Shown piece by piece: positions 8,650 to 16,307 of a DNA stretch of 21,007 bases (its first letter is position 1; each line of letters opens with the position of its first letter). Source of the stretch: Spirochaetaceae bacterium (GTDB lineage Bacteria > Spirochaetota > Spirochaetia > SZUA-6 > Bin103); the NCBI GenBank assembly GCA_028818385.1, contig JAPPNY010000033.1, positions 1 through 21,007 of the forward strand, written 5' to 3'. A model generated the notes under the pieces. The model was not told the DNA's origin. It ran no database searches and worked only from the letters and a program-made list of their open reading frames with translations. Made by a program: the position numbers and the translations under genes.

Positions 8650-9650
8650 GAGTGTTCGCCAAGGACACCAGCGACGAAGGCCTGCGGTTTCTGAAGCAGA
8701 TCGGCGTCGACGACGTCGACCTGAGGCTGGAGTACCTGGAGGAGTACCGCGCCTCCGGGTCGCTGACGGCCGCATCGGCCCGCCTTGTGGTCGAGCGCTA
8801 CGCCGGGTTCGGGCTGCGGATCAACGTCGCCAACGCCGCGATCGAGCACCTCTGGGATGCCTACTACGGCCGCCCCGGAGCCGACCGCCAGATCGGCCGG
8901 CTCTGCGAGCTGATCCGTAACGTCGGCGAGGCGGGCATCCCGCTGGTGGGCATCAAGCCCAACAACGCCCAGTACCTGCCGCCGGCGGGACCTCCCGGAC
9001 ACACCGTGGCGCGCGGGCGCGGCGGCTACGGCCGGCCCGGCATCAACTTCGCCGACGCCGACCGGGTGATGGACGCACCGCTCGGCGCCGTCGAGCCGGA
9101 GCGGATCTGGGACGGCTACCGCCGCGTCTACGAAGCGGCGCTGCCGGTGGCGGAGGAGGCGGGGGTCCGCCTCTGCCAGCACGGCAACGACCCGCCGATC
9201 CCGGTGTACCGCGGCGTCCCGCACGTGCTGAACAGCTTCGCGGCCTTCGACCGGCTGTTCGCCGAGTTCCCGAGCCCGAACAACGGCATGACCTACTGCG
9301 TCGGCACCCGCTACGAGTCAGGTGAGGACGTTGTGGCCGGCATCGCCCACTTCGGCCGCGAGCGCATCTTCAACGTCCACTTCCGCAACGTGATCGGTCC
9401 GATCCCGGCGCGCGGCGAGTACCTGGAGACCTTCCTGGACGACGGCGACATGGACATGGGGGCGGTCGTCGCCGCGCTGGAGGCCGCCGGCTACGACGGA
9501 GTGCTCAACATCGACCACATCCCGATCCTGGACATCGAGCAGGAATGGGACAAGAAGCTGGCGACCGCCTGGGCGGTGGCCTACGCCAAGGCGCTGGTGA
9601 CCGCCGCGGACCCGAAGCGGCGTCCCGGCAGCCAGGCCGCTACGGCATGA
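8640..9650 (+). CDS. UxuA-like mannonate dehydratase (xylose-isomerase-like TIM barrel)
   Basis: 336 residues, somewhat shorter than E. coli UxuA (about 394). Mannonate dehydratase converts D-mannonate to 2-keto-3-deoxygluconate in hexuronate breakdown. Family pattern seen: CQHGNDPP (His181), NNGMTYCVGT (Cys220), NVHFRN (His247) and NIDH (Asp292), matching the His/Cys/His/Asp metal site of UxuA. The C-terminal part differs: UxuA normally reads RPDHG-[RH] here, whereas this protein reads NIDHIPIL. Substrate may therefore be a related hexonate. ATG 8640 is preceded by GGAGGTGG and lies inside the end of the heparinase-like gene, so translation is coupled. It is the last gene of the operon; its stop runs 11 nt into the convergent oxidase gene. 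Presence of a second, enolase-type dehydratase in the same operon suggests two different acids, or sequential or redundant steps. Confidence 0.85.
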   Translation: MRVGVFAKDTSDEGLRFLKQIGVDDVDLRLEYLEEYRASGSLTAASARLVVERYAGFGLRINVANAAIEHLWDAYYGRPGADRQIGRLCELIRNVGEAGIPLVGIKPNNAQYLPPAGPPGHTVARGRGGYGRPGINFADADRVMDAPLGAVEPERIWDGYRRVYEAALPVAEEAGVRLCQHGNDPPIPVYRGVPHVLNSFAAFDRLFAEFPSPNNGMTYCVGTRYESGEDVVAGIAHFGRERIFNVHFRNVIGPIPARGEYLETFLDDGDMDMGAVVAALEAAGYDGVLNIDHIPILDIEQEWDKKLATAWAVAYAKALVTAADPKRRPGSQAATA

Positions 9651-10845
9651 GGTAGTCTCGGCCGATCTGGTCTACGGCCGTGCAGCCGAGCAGGGTCATC
9701 GTGCGCCGCACCTCCGCGGTCAAGAGCTCGATGGCGTAGTCGACGCCGGCCTCGCCGCCGGCGCCCAGGCCGTACAGGTAGAAGCGGCCGGCCATGCAGG
9801 CGTCGGCGCCCAGGGCGATCGCCTTGACGATGTCGCCGCCGCGGCGCACGCCGCCGTCGCAGATCACGGCCGTCCTGCCGGCCACCGCGTCCACGACCGG
9901 CGCCACCAGGTCGACCGGCGCGGGCGCCCCTTCGAGCTGGCGTCCGCCGTGGTTGGACAGCACGATCGCCTCGCAGCCGCGCTCGGCGGCCAGCCGCGCG
10001 TCCGCCACGCTCTGGATCCCCTTGACCACCAGCGGCCCGTCCCAGATCGAACGCAGCCAGTCCAGGTCACGCCAGTTCACGGTGGGGTCGAACTGGTGCT
10101 TGATGTACTGCGACAGCGCCACCGCCGTGGAGCCGTCCGCGGACGCCCGGCCGCTGAAGTTGGCGAAGGTGATCGGCTCGGAGCGGACGAAGTCCCAGGT
10201 CCAGCCCGGCCGCCGCAGGCCGTCGAGCAGCGTGGAGAGCTCCAGTTGCGGCGGCAGCGTGAAGCCGTGGCGGACGTCGCGCTCGCGGCCTCCCGGAGCG
10301 GCGATGTCCACCGTGGGCATCAGCACGGCGTAGCCGGCGGCGGCGATCCTCTCCACCAGCTCGCGTACCAGGCCGCGGTCGCGCTGGAAGTAGAGCTGAA
10401 ACCAGAGCGGCCCGCCGCCGACCGCCGCCACCTCCTCGATGGAGCGGGTGCTCACCGTGGACAGGCCGTAGGGCAGGCCGGCGCGGGCGGCGGCGCGCGC
10501 CACGGCCAGCTCCCCCTGGGAATCGGCGATGCGGGTGAATCCGGTGGGGGCCAACACCAGGGGGATGGACAGCGGCTGCCCGAGCAGCGTGGTGGTGGTG
10601 TCGACCACGGACATGTCGCGGAGGACCCGCGGCGCGAAGCGCCGCCGGCGGTAGGCGAGCGTGTTGGCGCGCAGCGTCATCTCGTCCTCCGCGCCGCCGT
10701 CGATGTAGCCGAACACGCCGCGCGGCAGGCGGCGCCGCGCCAGCAGGCGCAGGTCGGCGATGTTCACCGCCCGCGCGCGCAACCGTTCGCCGCGGGTGCG
10801 TCCGCGGCGGCGGAAGCGCATGACCGAGCGCAGGGTCTTCAGCAT
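9640..10845 (-). CDS. FMN-dependent alpha-hydroxy-acid oxidase/dehydrogenase (L-lactate dehydrogenase-like)
   Basis: 401 residues, the normal size for the LldD/glycolate oxidase/mandelate dehydrogenase family, which oxidises L-2-hydroxy acids to 2-oxo acids using FMN. Seen: substrate Tyr in FGYIDGGAEDE (Tyr47), LAPTGF (98-103), LSTVSTRSIEEVA, Lys275 in VVKGI, catalytic His299 in SNHGGRQL with Arg302, and the FMN-phosphate loop DGGVRRGGDIVKA then ADACMAGR. QLEG replaces the common QLDG after the catalytic His, a minor change. No long membrane segment is visible. Start at ATG 10845 has no clear ribosome binding site; ATG 10821 (RNA reading MRFRRRG) is an alternative. It lies 20 bp after the BNR-repeat gene on the same strand, so they are likely co-transcribed. 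It ends tail-to-tail over the uxuA-like stop. Likely substrates: lactate, glycolate or another 2-hydroxy acid released during sugar-acid breakdown. Confidence 0.9.
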   Translation of the reverse strand: MLKTLRSVMRFRRRGRTRGERLRARAVNIADLRLLARRRLPRGVFGYIDGGAEDEMTLRANTLAYRRRRFAPRVLRDMSVVDTTTTLLGQPLSIPLVLAPTGFTRIADSQGELAVARAAARAGLPYGLSTVSTRSIEEVAAVGGGPLWFQLYFQRDRGLVRELVERIAAAGYAVLMPTVDIAAPGGRERDVRHGFTLPPQLELSTLLDGLRRPGWTWDFVRSEPITFANFSGRASADGSTAVALSQYIKHQFDPTVNWRDLDWLRSIWDGPLVVKGIQSVADARLAAERGCEAIVLSNHGGRQLEGAPAPVDLVAPVVDAVAGRTAVICDGGVRRGGDIVKAIALGADACMAGRFYLYGLGAGGEAGVDYAIELLTAEVRRTMTLLGCTAVDQIGRDYLMP

Positions 10846-10865
10846 GCCGTCGCGATGGTGAGGCG

Positions 10866-12134
10866 CTACGCGGAGCGCAGGAACTCCGCCAGGCGCGGCG
10901 TGTCCAGCGTGCGGGTAAGCCGGAACGAGCCGGCCGGCCCGTTGGGGTGGCCCATGTAGATGAAGACGTGCTGCACGCCGGCCGCGGCATCGATGATCGC
11001 GCCCGCGGGATGGAAGCCGTCTCCGTCGCGGTAGAAGCTGCCGCCGCGGCGGTACAGGGTCGCTTCCAGCCGCCACTCGGCCGAATCCCAGTCGGCCGGG
11101 TCGATGCTCCACAGGTCGACGCGCATCGCCTCGCGCTTGGAGCGCACCACCTCCAGGCGGCCGGTGACCGGGTTGAAGTCCAGGTCGACCGTGTCGATGC
11201 TCCGGCGGTTGCGCATGTTGGTGCGCTGTGTGTCCACCGGGTCGCCGAGGGAGCGGAAGCGCATCTGCACGTGATCGGTGCCGGTGATCTGGTCGCGGCC
11301 GATCACCCACAGGAGGTCCTCGTGGAGCAGGGCGGCCGGCTCGTGCTGCGCCGCCCAGTCCGGCAGCCGGTGGTCGATCCGCTCCCACGACCGTCCGCCG
11401 TCACCGGAGCGGAGCACGACCAGGAACGGGCGGCCATGGTCGCCGGGCGCGTCCACGGCGTTCTGGGAATATTTGGCGCCCTCGGTGCCGGCTGGCACGT
11501 AGCCGACGGTGTTGCCGAATGCCAGCAGGCCGTGCTCGGGGTGGTCGATGATGCGGGGTCCGAGGTAGACGATGTCGCCCCCGGTGGTGTCCTCCCGGAA
11601 CGGCTCGCTCTGGTGCTCCCAGGTGACGCCTGCGTCCTCCGACCGGAACGCCCCGTAGTTGCAGAGCACCACTACCGTGCCGTCGCCGGCGGTTCCGATG
11701 GCGTTGAGGTGCAGCTTGTAGCCCTGCGTGCCGGGGTTGAACGGTCCGAATTTGTAGCGGTGCGACAGCGGCAGCTCGCCGCCGCGGTTGCGCTCGGCGC
11801 CCATCGCGTCGCGCAGGTCGCAGGACTCGCTCCAGGTGGCGCCGCCGTCGGTCGAGCGGGTCGCCATGGAGAAGGTCGAGTCGGCGCCGCCACGGCCGGC
11901 CCCCTTGGGGTTGTGGCCGGGGATGCGGCGATGGATGACGACGATGGCGTCTCCGGCAGCGGCCGCCACCGGCCACCCCATGTGGTCGTTGTCGCCGAGC
12001 GGGTTCACGGGCAGCACCACGGGCGCGAGCTCCATGAGCCCCTCGGCGTGCGCGCTCTCCAGCAGCGCTACCTGCTCCGGTGAGGCGGCCATGATGCGGC
12101 GTTCCAGCTCACGGGCAGCGTCAGTCGTTGTCAT
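10866..12134 (-). CDS. BNR/Asp-box repeat protein (sialidase-like beta-propeller)
   Basis: 422 residues. Three Asp boxes (S-x-D-x-G-x-[TS]-W) are visible: STDGGATW (94-101), SEDAGVTW (165-172) and SGDGGRSW (243-250). They are spaced as in a six-bladed sialidase-type propeller. The family includes exo-sialidases and other glycan-binding or glycan-cleaving proteins. I cannot place the arginine triad or the Tyr/Glu pair with confidence, so catalytic sialidase activity is unproven. No signal peptide is seen at MTTTDAAREL, so the protein is either cytoplasmic or exported by an unrecognised route. The ATG at 12134 is the only early Met; a good ribosome binding site is not seen. The gene is first in a two-gene set with the hydroxy-acid oxidase and divergent from the RlpA-like gene 58 bp away. 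Confidence 0.8.
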   Translation of the reverse strand: MTTTDAARELERRIMAASPEQVALLESAHAEGLMELAPVVLPVNPLGDNDHMGWPVAAAAGDAIVVIHRRIPGHNPKGAGRGGADSTFSMATRSTDGGATWSESCDLRDAMGAERNRGGELPLSHRYKFGPFNPGTQGYKLHLNAIGTAGDGTVVVLCNYGAFRSEDAGVTWEHQSEPFREDTTGGDIVYLGPRIIDHPEHGLLAFGNTVGYVPAGTEGAKYSQNAVDAPGDHGRPFLVVLRSGDGGRSWERIDHRLPDWAAQHEPAALLHEDLLWVIGRDQITGTDHVQMRFRSLGDPVDTQRTNMRNRRSIDTVDLDFNPVTGRLEVVRSKREAMRVDLWSIDPADWDSAEWRLEATLYRRGGSFYRDGDGFHPAGAIIDAAAGVQHVFIYMGHPNGPAGSFRLTRTLDTPRLAEFLRSA

Positions 12135-12192
12135 GCGCCGATCGTATCAGCTTCGCTGTGACTCGGGTGCGATCGTGCCGATAGGCTAGAAC

Positions 12193-12567
12193 ATGAAGGT
12201 GCGACGGATCCTGTGTGCGGGTGTCGTCTGTTGTCTGGCCGTGGCGGGCTGCGCCACCTGGATGGCTCCGGAGGAGCAGATGGGCGTCGCTTCCTGGTAC
12301 GGGCCGGGGTTCCACGGCAACAAGACGGCGAACGGCGAGATCTATGACATGCACGGGCGCACCGCCGCGCACCGCACGCTGCCGTTCGGGACGCTGGTGC
12401 GGGTGACCCGGCTGGACACCGGCGCATCCACCGTCGTGCGCATCAATGACCGTGGTCCGCACGTCGCGGGTCGCGTCATCGACCTGTCGAACGGCGCCGC
12501 CAACGACCTGGACATGGTGAAGGCCGGCGTCGCGCGGGTCAGGCTCGACATCATCCATTTGCCCTGA
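12193..12567 (+). CDS. rlpA: RlpA-like double-psi beta-barrel lipoprotein
   Basis: 124 residues. The N-terminus is a lipoprotein signal with lipobox VAGC (Cys20), so the mature protein should be lipid-anchored. The rest is one double-psi beta-barrel domain with the hallmark motifs ASWYGPGFHGNKTANGE, AHRTLPFGT and VRINDRGPHVAGRVIDLS. RlpA proteins are septal or rare lipoproteins; in Pseudomonas RlpA is a lytic transglycosylase acting on naked glycan strands. The Asp in NDRGP and the Glu of NGE correspond to the conserved acidic residues. There is no C-terminal SPOR domain, so this is a minimal form that must be localised by other means. It is a housekeeping-type gene isolated between two minus-strand catabolic operons. 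A 7-bp inverted repeat spans the stop codon (12558-12574). Confidence 0.92.
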   Translation: MKVRRILCAGVVCCLAVAGCATWMAPEEQMGVASWYGPGFHGNKTANGEIYDMHGRTAAHRTLPFGTLVRVTRLDTGASTVVRINDRGPHVAGRVIDLSNGAANDLDMVKAGVARVRLDIIHLP

Positions 12568-12574
12568 GGGCAAA
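12558..12574 (+). repeat. Inverted repeat spanning the rlpA stop codon
   Basis: TTTGCCC-TGA-GGGCAAA, 7 bp each arm, with the stop codon as the 3-nt loop. It may help end or protect the rlpA transcript together with the adjoining hairpin at 12579-12607. Confidence 0.45.
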
Positions 12575-12607
12575 GAAAACCGCGCCCCGCTCGGAGCAAG
12601 GCGCGGT
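12572..12607 (-). terminator. Rho-independent terminator of the ABC-transporter operon
   Basis: On the minus strand a perfect 8-bp GC-rich stem (ACCGCGCC, 12600-12607, with its complement at 12579-12586; 13-nt loop) is followed directly by TTTTCTTTG (12579-12571). It lies 24 bp past the stop of the solute-binding-protein gene. On the plus strand no T-run follows, so it mainly ends minus-strand transcription, though it could slow RlpA read-through. Confidence 0.8.
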
Positions 12608-12630
12608 GATCACGTGAGTCGGATCGGCGT

Positions 12631-14313
12631 TTAGAAGAAGTCCGACCAGCGCGGCATCTTGGCGATCTCCGCCATCAGCTCGTCGCCGCCGGCTTCCATC
12701 CATCGGGCGACGTAGTCGTCCCACTCCGCGTCGATGTCGATCTCTCCCGTGACCGCCTTGGCGAAGAACTCGGCGGCCATGGTCTGCAGCGCCTCGCCGC
12801 GGCGCCCCCGGACCTCCCGGAAGTCGGTCTCGTTGAAGATGTCGAAGTACTCGGTGGCGAACGTCTGCCCCCGCACGCGGTCGCCGAACAGGTGGTTGAG
12901 GATCCAGTCGGTCTGCTGCGGGGGATAGGTGAACGCGAAGCTCTCCACCGGGCTGTAGTTCGGGTAGTTGGTGGGAAAGCCGCCGCGTCCCGCCGCGCCC
13001 TCGGGCCGCTGGTCGGCCGGGATCCTGCGCGTCTGCGACTTGTAGGGCTCGCCCGCCCATTCCCAGTGGACGCCTTCCTCACCGTGGTTGTACTCCCACT
13101 GGATCCACAGGTCGATGCCCTCGGTGGTGCCGTCGTTGAGTCGGTACTTGGTGTTGACGATCTCCATGATCCGAGCCGTCTTGGCGTCGTCGAGGTTCTT
13201 GTTCATCACCTGCACCTGTCCGCGCACGTAGGAGGTGCCGTACATGCCGGCGAACTGCTCGCCGCGCGGTCCGATCGGCGCGAACATCACCAGCTCGACG
13301 CCGTTCGCCACGTCCTCGTCGCTGATCATGTTGTCCGGCGGACGCGCCGGCACCCGGCCGACGTAGTTGTAGTTGGAGGGGTAGACCCCGAACGCGCCGG
13401 TCGCCGCCTTTTCCCAGCTCGCGCCGCGGTCGATGGTGAAGAACTCGCTGTCGATCAGCCCCATGTCCCACCAGCGTGCCACCAGCTCCGTGAACTCCCT
13501 GAAGCGCGGGCTGACGTGGACAATGTACAGCTCGCCGTCGACGTAGTGGTTGCGGTCCAGGTTCGTGGTCGGCACGCCCAGCGCGCCCTGGATCGCCCCC
13601 CACGGCCACGAGCCATAGGGACCGCCCAGCGAGTACGCGCCGTACGGGATCGTGTCGTTCTTGCCGTTGCCGTCCGGATCGCCGTCGCGGTAGGCGACCA
13701 GCAGGTTCTCCAGCCAGTCCAGGGTCAGCGCGTCGTTCTCGTAGTAGTGGATGCCGCGGTTCAGGTAGACCTTGGTCTCGTCGTAGTCCGGCAGCTCCAC
13801 GCCCAGCGCGTCCAGCCAGTCCTTGCGGGTGAACAGGTGGAACACCGACGCCATCGAGCCCTCGGCGATGGCGCCCATCGCCATCTGCTCGCCTTCCATG
13901 TCCGACGCCGCGTAGATCGTCCAGATCGCCGGGTAGCGCTCGTCCATGGCGCGCGCGTAGTCGGGCGCGTGGGTGCGCAGCATGTCCTCGGGCAGGCTGC
14001 GGATCACCTGGTCCTCGTACAGCGTCAGCGTGTTCAGGCAGCACGGCGCCCCGGTGTCCGGGAATTCGCCCGCGGCCACGATGATGCGCTCGCGCTCGCC
14101 GTCGAAGCGGGCGGTGCCGTCCAGCGTGATGGTCACGTTGAACATCTCTTCGAGCTGGCCGATCCACCACGACTCGTCGGGCGAGTCGCCCAGCCAGGTG
14201 ATCTCCAGGTGGGCGTCCTCGGCGGCGGCCATCTCCTCTTCGCCCGTTGCCAGCAGCGCCGCGGGAACGGCCAAGGCCAGCACCAGCGCGATCGCTAGGG
14301 TTCTGTGTCGCAT
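12631..14313 (-). CDS. ABC transporter solute-binding protein (LplA-like, sugar/oligosaccharide)
   Basis: 560 residues, the large size typical of LplA/YtcQ-type extracellular sugar-binding proteins. Residues 1-23 are a Sec signal (MRHRTLAIALVLALAVPAAL), and the mature N-terminus is near ATGEEE. There is no lipobox Cys, so it is periplasmic and soluble, as often in spirochaetes. An acidic calcium-loop-like element DGDPDGNGKND (210-220) followed by TIPYG is characteristic of this group. WWDMGLID and a C-terminal EW..YVARWMEAGGDE segment also fit. ATG 14313 has AGGAGGA upstream at good spacing; an upstream in-frame start would add 25 residues before the signal peptide and is rejected. It is third in the operon after the two permease genes and separated from them by two hairpins. 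The ligand is unknown; oligosaccharides from uronic-acid polysaccharides are plausible from context. Confidence 0.9.
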   Translation of the reverse strand: MRHRTLAIALVLALAVPAALLATGEEEMAAAEDAHLEITWLGDSPDESWWIGQLEEMFNVTITLDGTARFDGERERIIVAAGEFPDTGAPCCLNTLTLYEDQVIRSLPEDMLRTHAPDYARAMDERYPAIWTIYAASDMEGEQMAMGAIAEGSMASVFHLFTRKDWLDALGVELPDYDETKVYLNRGIHYYENDALTLDWLENLLVAYRDGDPDGNGKNDTIPYGAYSLGGPYGSWPWGAIQGALGVPTTNLDRNHYVDGELYIVHVSPRFREFTELVARWWDMGLIDSEFFTIDRGASWEKAATGAFGVYPSNYNYVGRVPARPPDNMISDEDVANGVELVMFAPIGPRGEQFAGMYGTSYVRGQVQVMNKNLDDAKTARIMEIVNTKYRLNDGTTEGIDLWIQWEYNHGEEGVHWEWAGEPYKSQTRRIPADQRPEGAAGRGGFPTNYPNYSPVESFAFTYPPQQTDWILNHLFGDRVRGQTFATEYFDIFNETDFREVRGRRGEALQTMAAEFFAKAVTGEIDIDAEWDDYVARWMEAGGDELMAEIAKMPRWSDFF

Positions 14314-14342
14314 CTGTGGTCCTCCTGTCGATGCGGGTGTCT

Positions 14343-14375
14343 GCCGGCCTGAGCGGCCGGCGTGCAAGGTTGCAC
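14343..14375 (-). promoter_or_regulatory. Pair of intercistronic stem-loops upstream of the solute-binding-protein gene
   Basis: Two perfect inverted repeats stand back to back in the 90-bp gap between the second permease and the binding-protein gene: GTGCAA-2 nt-TTGCAC (14362-14375) and GCCGGCC-5 nt-GGCCGGC (14343-14361). No T-run follows, so termination is unlikely. Such structures can protect the downstream binding-protein mRNA or mark a processing site. The 14-bp palindrome could instead be an operator for an internal promoter. Confidence 0.55.
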
Positions 14376-14403
14376 TCTGGGTCTGCATGCTACAGCGAAT
14401 CGC

Positions 14404-15342
14404 TCAGCCTTTCAGGGAGCCGATGAAGATGCCCTTGACCATGTGCCGCTGGATGAAGGGGTAGAGCAGGATGATCGGCCCGATGGTCAGCACCGTGATC
14501 GCGGCGCGGACCGACGGCAGCGGCAGCAGGTCCACCTCTTCCTCGAACGACGCCATCTCCAGGCGCACGGCGGTCATGTCCTGCAGCATGCGGCGCAGCA
14601 GGAACTGCAGCACGTGCTTGTCGCGGCTCTTGGTGAAGAGCATGGCATGGAACCATTCGTTCCAGTGCTGGACCGACGCCCACAGCACCACCACGGCGAT
14701 GACCGGCGCGGACAGCGGCACGACGATGCGGGCCAGCACCTGCAGGTAGTTGGCGCCGTCGATCAGGGCCGCCTCCTCGTACGCCAGGTCCAGGGTCATC
14801 AGGAAGTTGCGCATGATCACGATGTAGAAGCCGTTGGCCATCACCGGCAGCACCAGCGCCCAGCGCGTGTCCATCAGCCCCAGCTTGCGCACCACCAGAT
14901 AGAGCGGGATCAGCCCGCCGCCGAAGAACAGCGTGATCACGACGTACAGCGTCAGCACCGTCCGTCCCGGCAGGTCGCGCTTGGACAGCGGATAGGCCAT
15001 CAGCAGGGTGCAGGCCAGGGTGAGCACGGTGCCGAGCACGACCCGCAGGATGGAGTTGAGGTAGCCGACGCGGACGTTGCCGTAGCTGGAGACCGAATAC
15101 TGGTAGGCATAGGTCGACCAGTTGTCGTTCCAGAACTTGAAGCCCAGGTGCACCAGCTCCTGCGGGCCGGCGAAGGAGGTCAGGATCACGCGCCAGAAGG
15201 GGTAGACGATGGTGAAGCAGAACAGCAGCAGCACCGTCACGTTGAGGACGCTGAAGGCCGACTCCCCGAGCGTGCGCCGCCGCAGCCAGGAGCCGCCGGG
15301 GCCGATGGCGGGAGCGGACGGCGTCAGCTCACCAGATGCCAT
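14404..15342 (-). CDS. ABC transporter permease (YtcP/LplC-like, MalG-type)
   Basis: 312 residues, carbohydrate-uptake-1-type inner-membrane permease. About six membrane helices are visible: near residues 30-52 (VTVLLLFCFTIVYPFW), 98-118, 130-152, 160-175, 205-225 and 280-297. The cytoplasmic EAA loop, which docks to the ATPase, is EEAALIDGANYLQVLARIVV. The C-terminus QRHMVKGIFIGSLKG is the characteristic ending of this family. It is translated from ATG 15342, which lies 14 nt inside the end of the upstream permease gene, so the two are coupled. No ATPase gene is present; CUT1 systems of this kind often share one MsmX-like ATPase encoded elsewhere. Confidence 0.93.
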   Translation of the reverse strand: MASGELTPSAPAIGPGGSWLRRRTLGESAFSVLNVTVLLLFCFTIVYPFWRVILTSFAGPQELVHLGFKFWNDNWSTYAYQYSVSSYGNVRVGYLNSILRVVLGTVLTLACTLLMAYPLSKRDLPGRTVLTLYVVITLFFGGGLIPLYLVVRKLGLMDTRWALVLPVMANGFYIVIMRNFLMTLDLAYEEAALIDGANYLQVLARIVVPLSAPVIAVVVLWASVQHWNEWFHAMLFTKSRDKHVLQFLLRRMLQDMTAVRLEMASFEEEVDLLPLPSVRAAITVLTIGPIILLYPFIQRHMVKGIFIGSLKG

Positions 15343-16282
15343 ACTGGTTGTACCGCTTGATGATCAGGTTGGCGCCCACCAGGAGCGTCACGCCGATCAC
15401 GTTCTTGAACAGGCCGACCGCCGTGCCGATGCCGAACTCGCCGCGCACGATGCCGACCCGGTACTCGTAGGTGTCCAGGATGTCGGCCACCTCGTAGACC
15501 AGCGGGTGGTAGAGATTGAATATCTGATCGAAGCCGGCTGAGAGCAGGCGGCCGATCTGCAGGATGAAGACCACGGTGATCACCGGCACCAGCGACGGCA
15601 CCGTGATGTGCCAGGCGATGCGCACGCGGCCGGCGCCGTCCAGGGCGGCCACTTCGTACAACTCCGGATCGATGTTGGAGATCGCCGCGAAGTAGATGAT
15701 GCTGCCCCAGCCGATCGCCTGCCAGATGTGGGTCATCACCAGCATCGCGCGGAAGAATTCCGGATCCGCCAGCAGATCGGGTACCCGATCGGCGCCGAAG
15801 AGGGTGGCGAAGAAGAGCGGCAGGCCGCGCTGCGGGGAGAGCAACTCCTCGATGATGCCGGCCAGCACCACCCACGACATGAAGTGGGGCAGGTAGGAGA
15901 TCGACTGGATCGTGCGCTTCAGCGAGGAGGTGCGGATCTCGTTGATCAGGATCGCCAGCAGGATCGGCGCCGGGAAGGCGAAGATGATCTTGAGGACGCT
16001 GATGATGATGCTGTTGCGGACGATGCGCGGGAAGAACGGGTCGGTGAACAGGTCGCGGAAGTGCTGGAAGTCGTTCCAGGGGCTGCCCAGGATCCCCAGG
16101 TTGTACTTGAAGTCCTTGAACGCCAGCAGGATCCCGTAGATGGGGATGTAGTGGAAGACCAACAGCGCGGCGACCGGGATGACGCAGAACCCGTAGAGCA
16201 TCAGGTAGCGGCGCGCCCTGCGGAGGCGCTCGCTGCGCAGCGCGCGGAGGGTCCTGCGGTCGAGAGTGCTGGCCGTGCTCAT
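15329..16282 (-). CDS. ABC transporter permease (LplB-like, MalF-type)
   Basis: 317 residues from ATG 16282. Inner-membrane half of the importer, with helices near LMLYGFCVIPVAALLVFHYI, NSIIISVLKIIFAFPAPILL, and later segments to VIGVTLLVGANLIIKRYNQYGIW, which is a family-typical end. The EAA loop is YEVAALDGAGRVRIAWHITV. The start is chosen at 16282 rather than GTG 16339 because a near-consensus promoter (-35 at 16331-16336, -10 at 16308-16313) would place the transcript start near 16301, inside any longer frame. The implied leader is only about 20 nt and pyrimidine-rich with no Shine-Dalgarno, so initiation may be leaderless-like. First gene of the operon. Confidence 0.92.
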   Translation of the reverse strand: MSTASTLDRRTLRALRSERLRRARRYLMLYGFCVIPVAALLVFHYIPIYGILLAFKDFKYNLGILGSPWNDFQHFRDLFTDPFFPRIVRNSIIISVLKIIFAFPAPILLAILINEIRTSSLKRTIQSISYLPHFMSWVVLAGIIEELLSPQRGLPLFFATLFGADRVPDLLADPEFFRAMLVMTHIWQAIGWGSIIYFAAISNIDPELYEVAALDGAGRVRIAWHITVPSLVPVITVVFILQIGRLLSAGFDQIFNLYHPLVYEVADILDTYEYRVGIVRGEFGIGTAVGLFKNVIGVTLLVGANLIIKRYNQYGIW

Positions 16283-16307
16283 GACGGGAGGGGAGGGCGG
16301 ATCACCC

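Noticed and set aside
6364..8775. 803-codon open frame on the minus strand
   Set aside because: It lies wholly opposite the heparinase-like and uxuA-like genes, is rich in Arg, His, Gly and Val, and shows no domain. It is a high-GC antisense shadow.
12892..14298. 468-codon plus-strand open frame
   Set aside because: Antisense to the solute-binding protein, composed mostly of Val, Arg, His and Asp without any fold signal.
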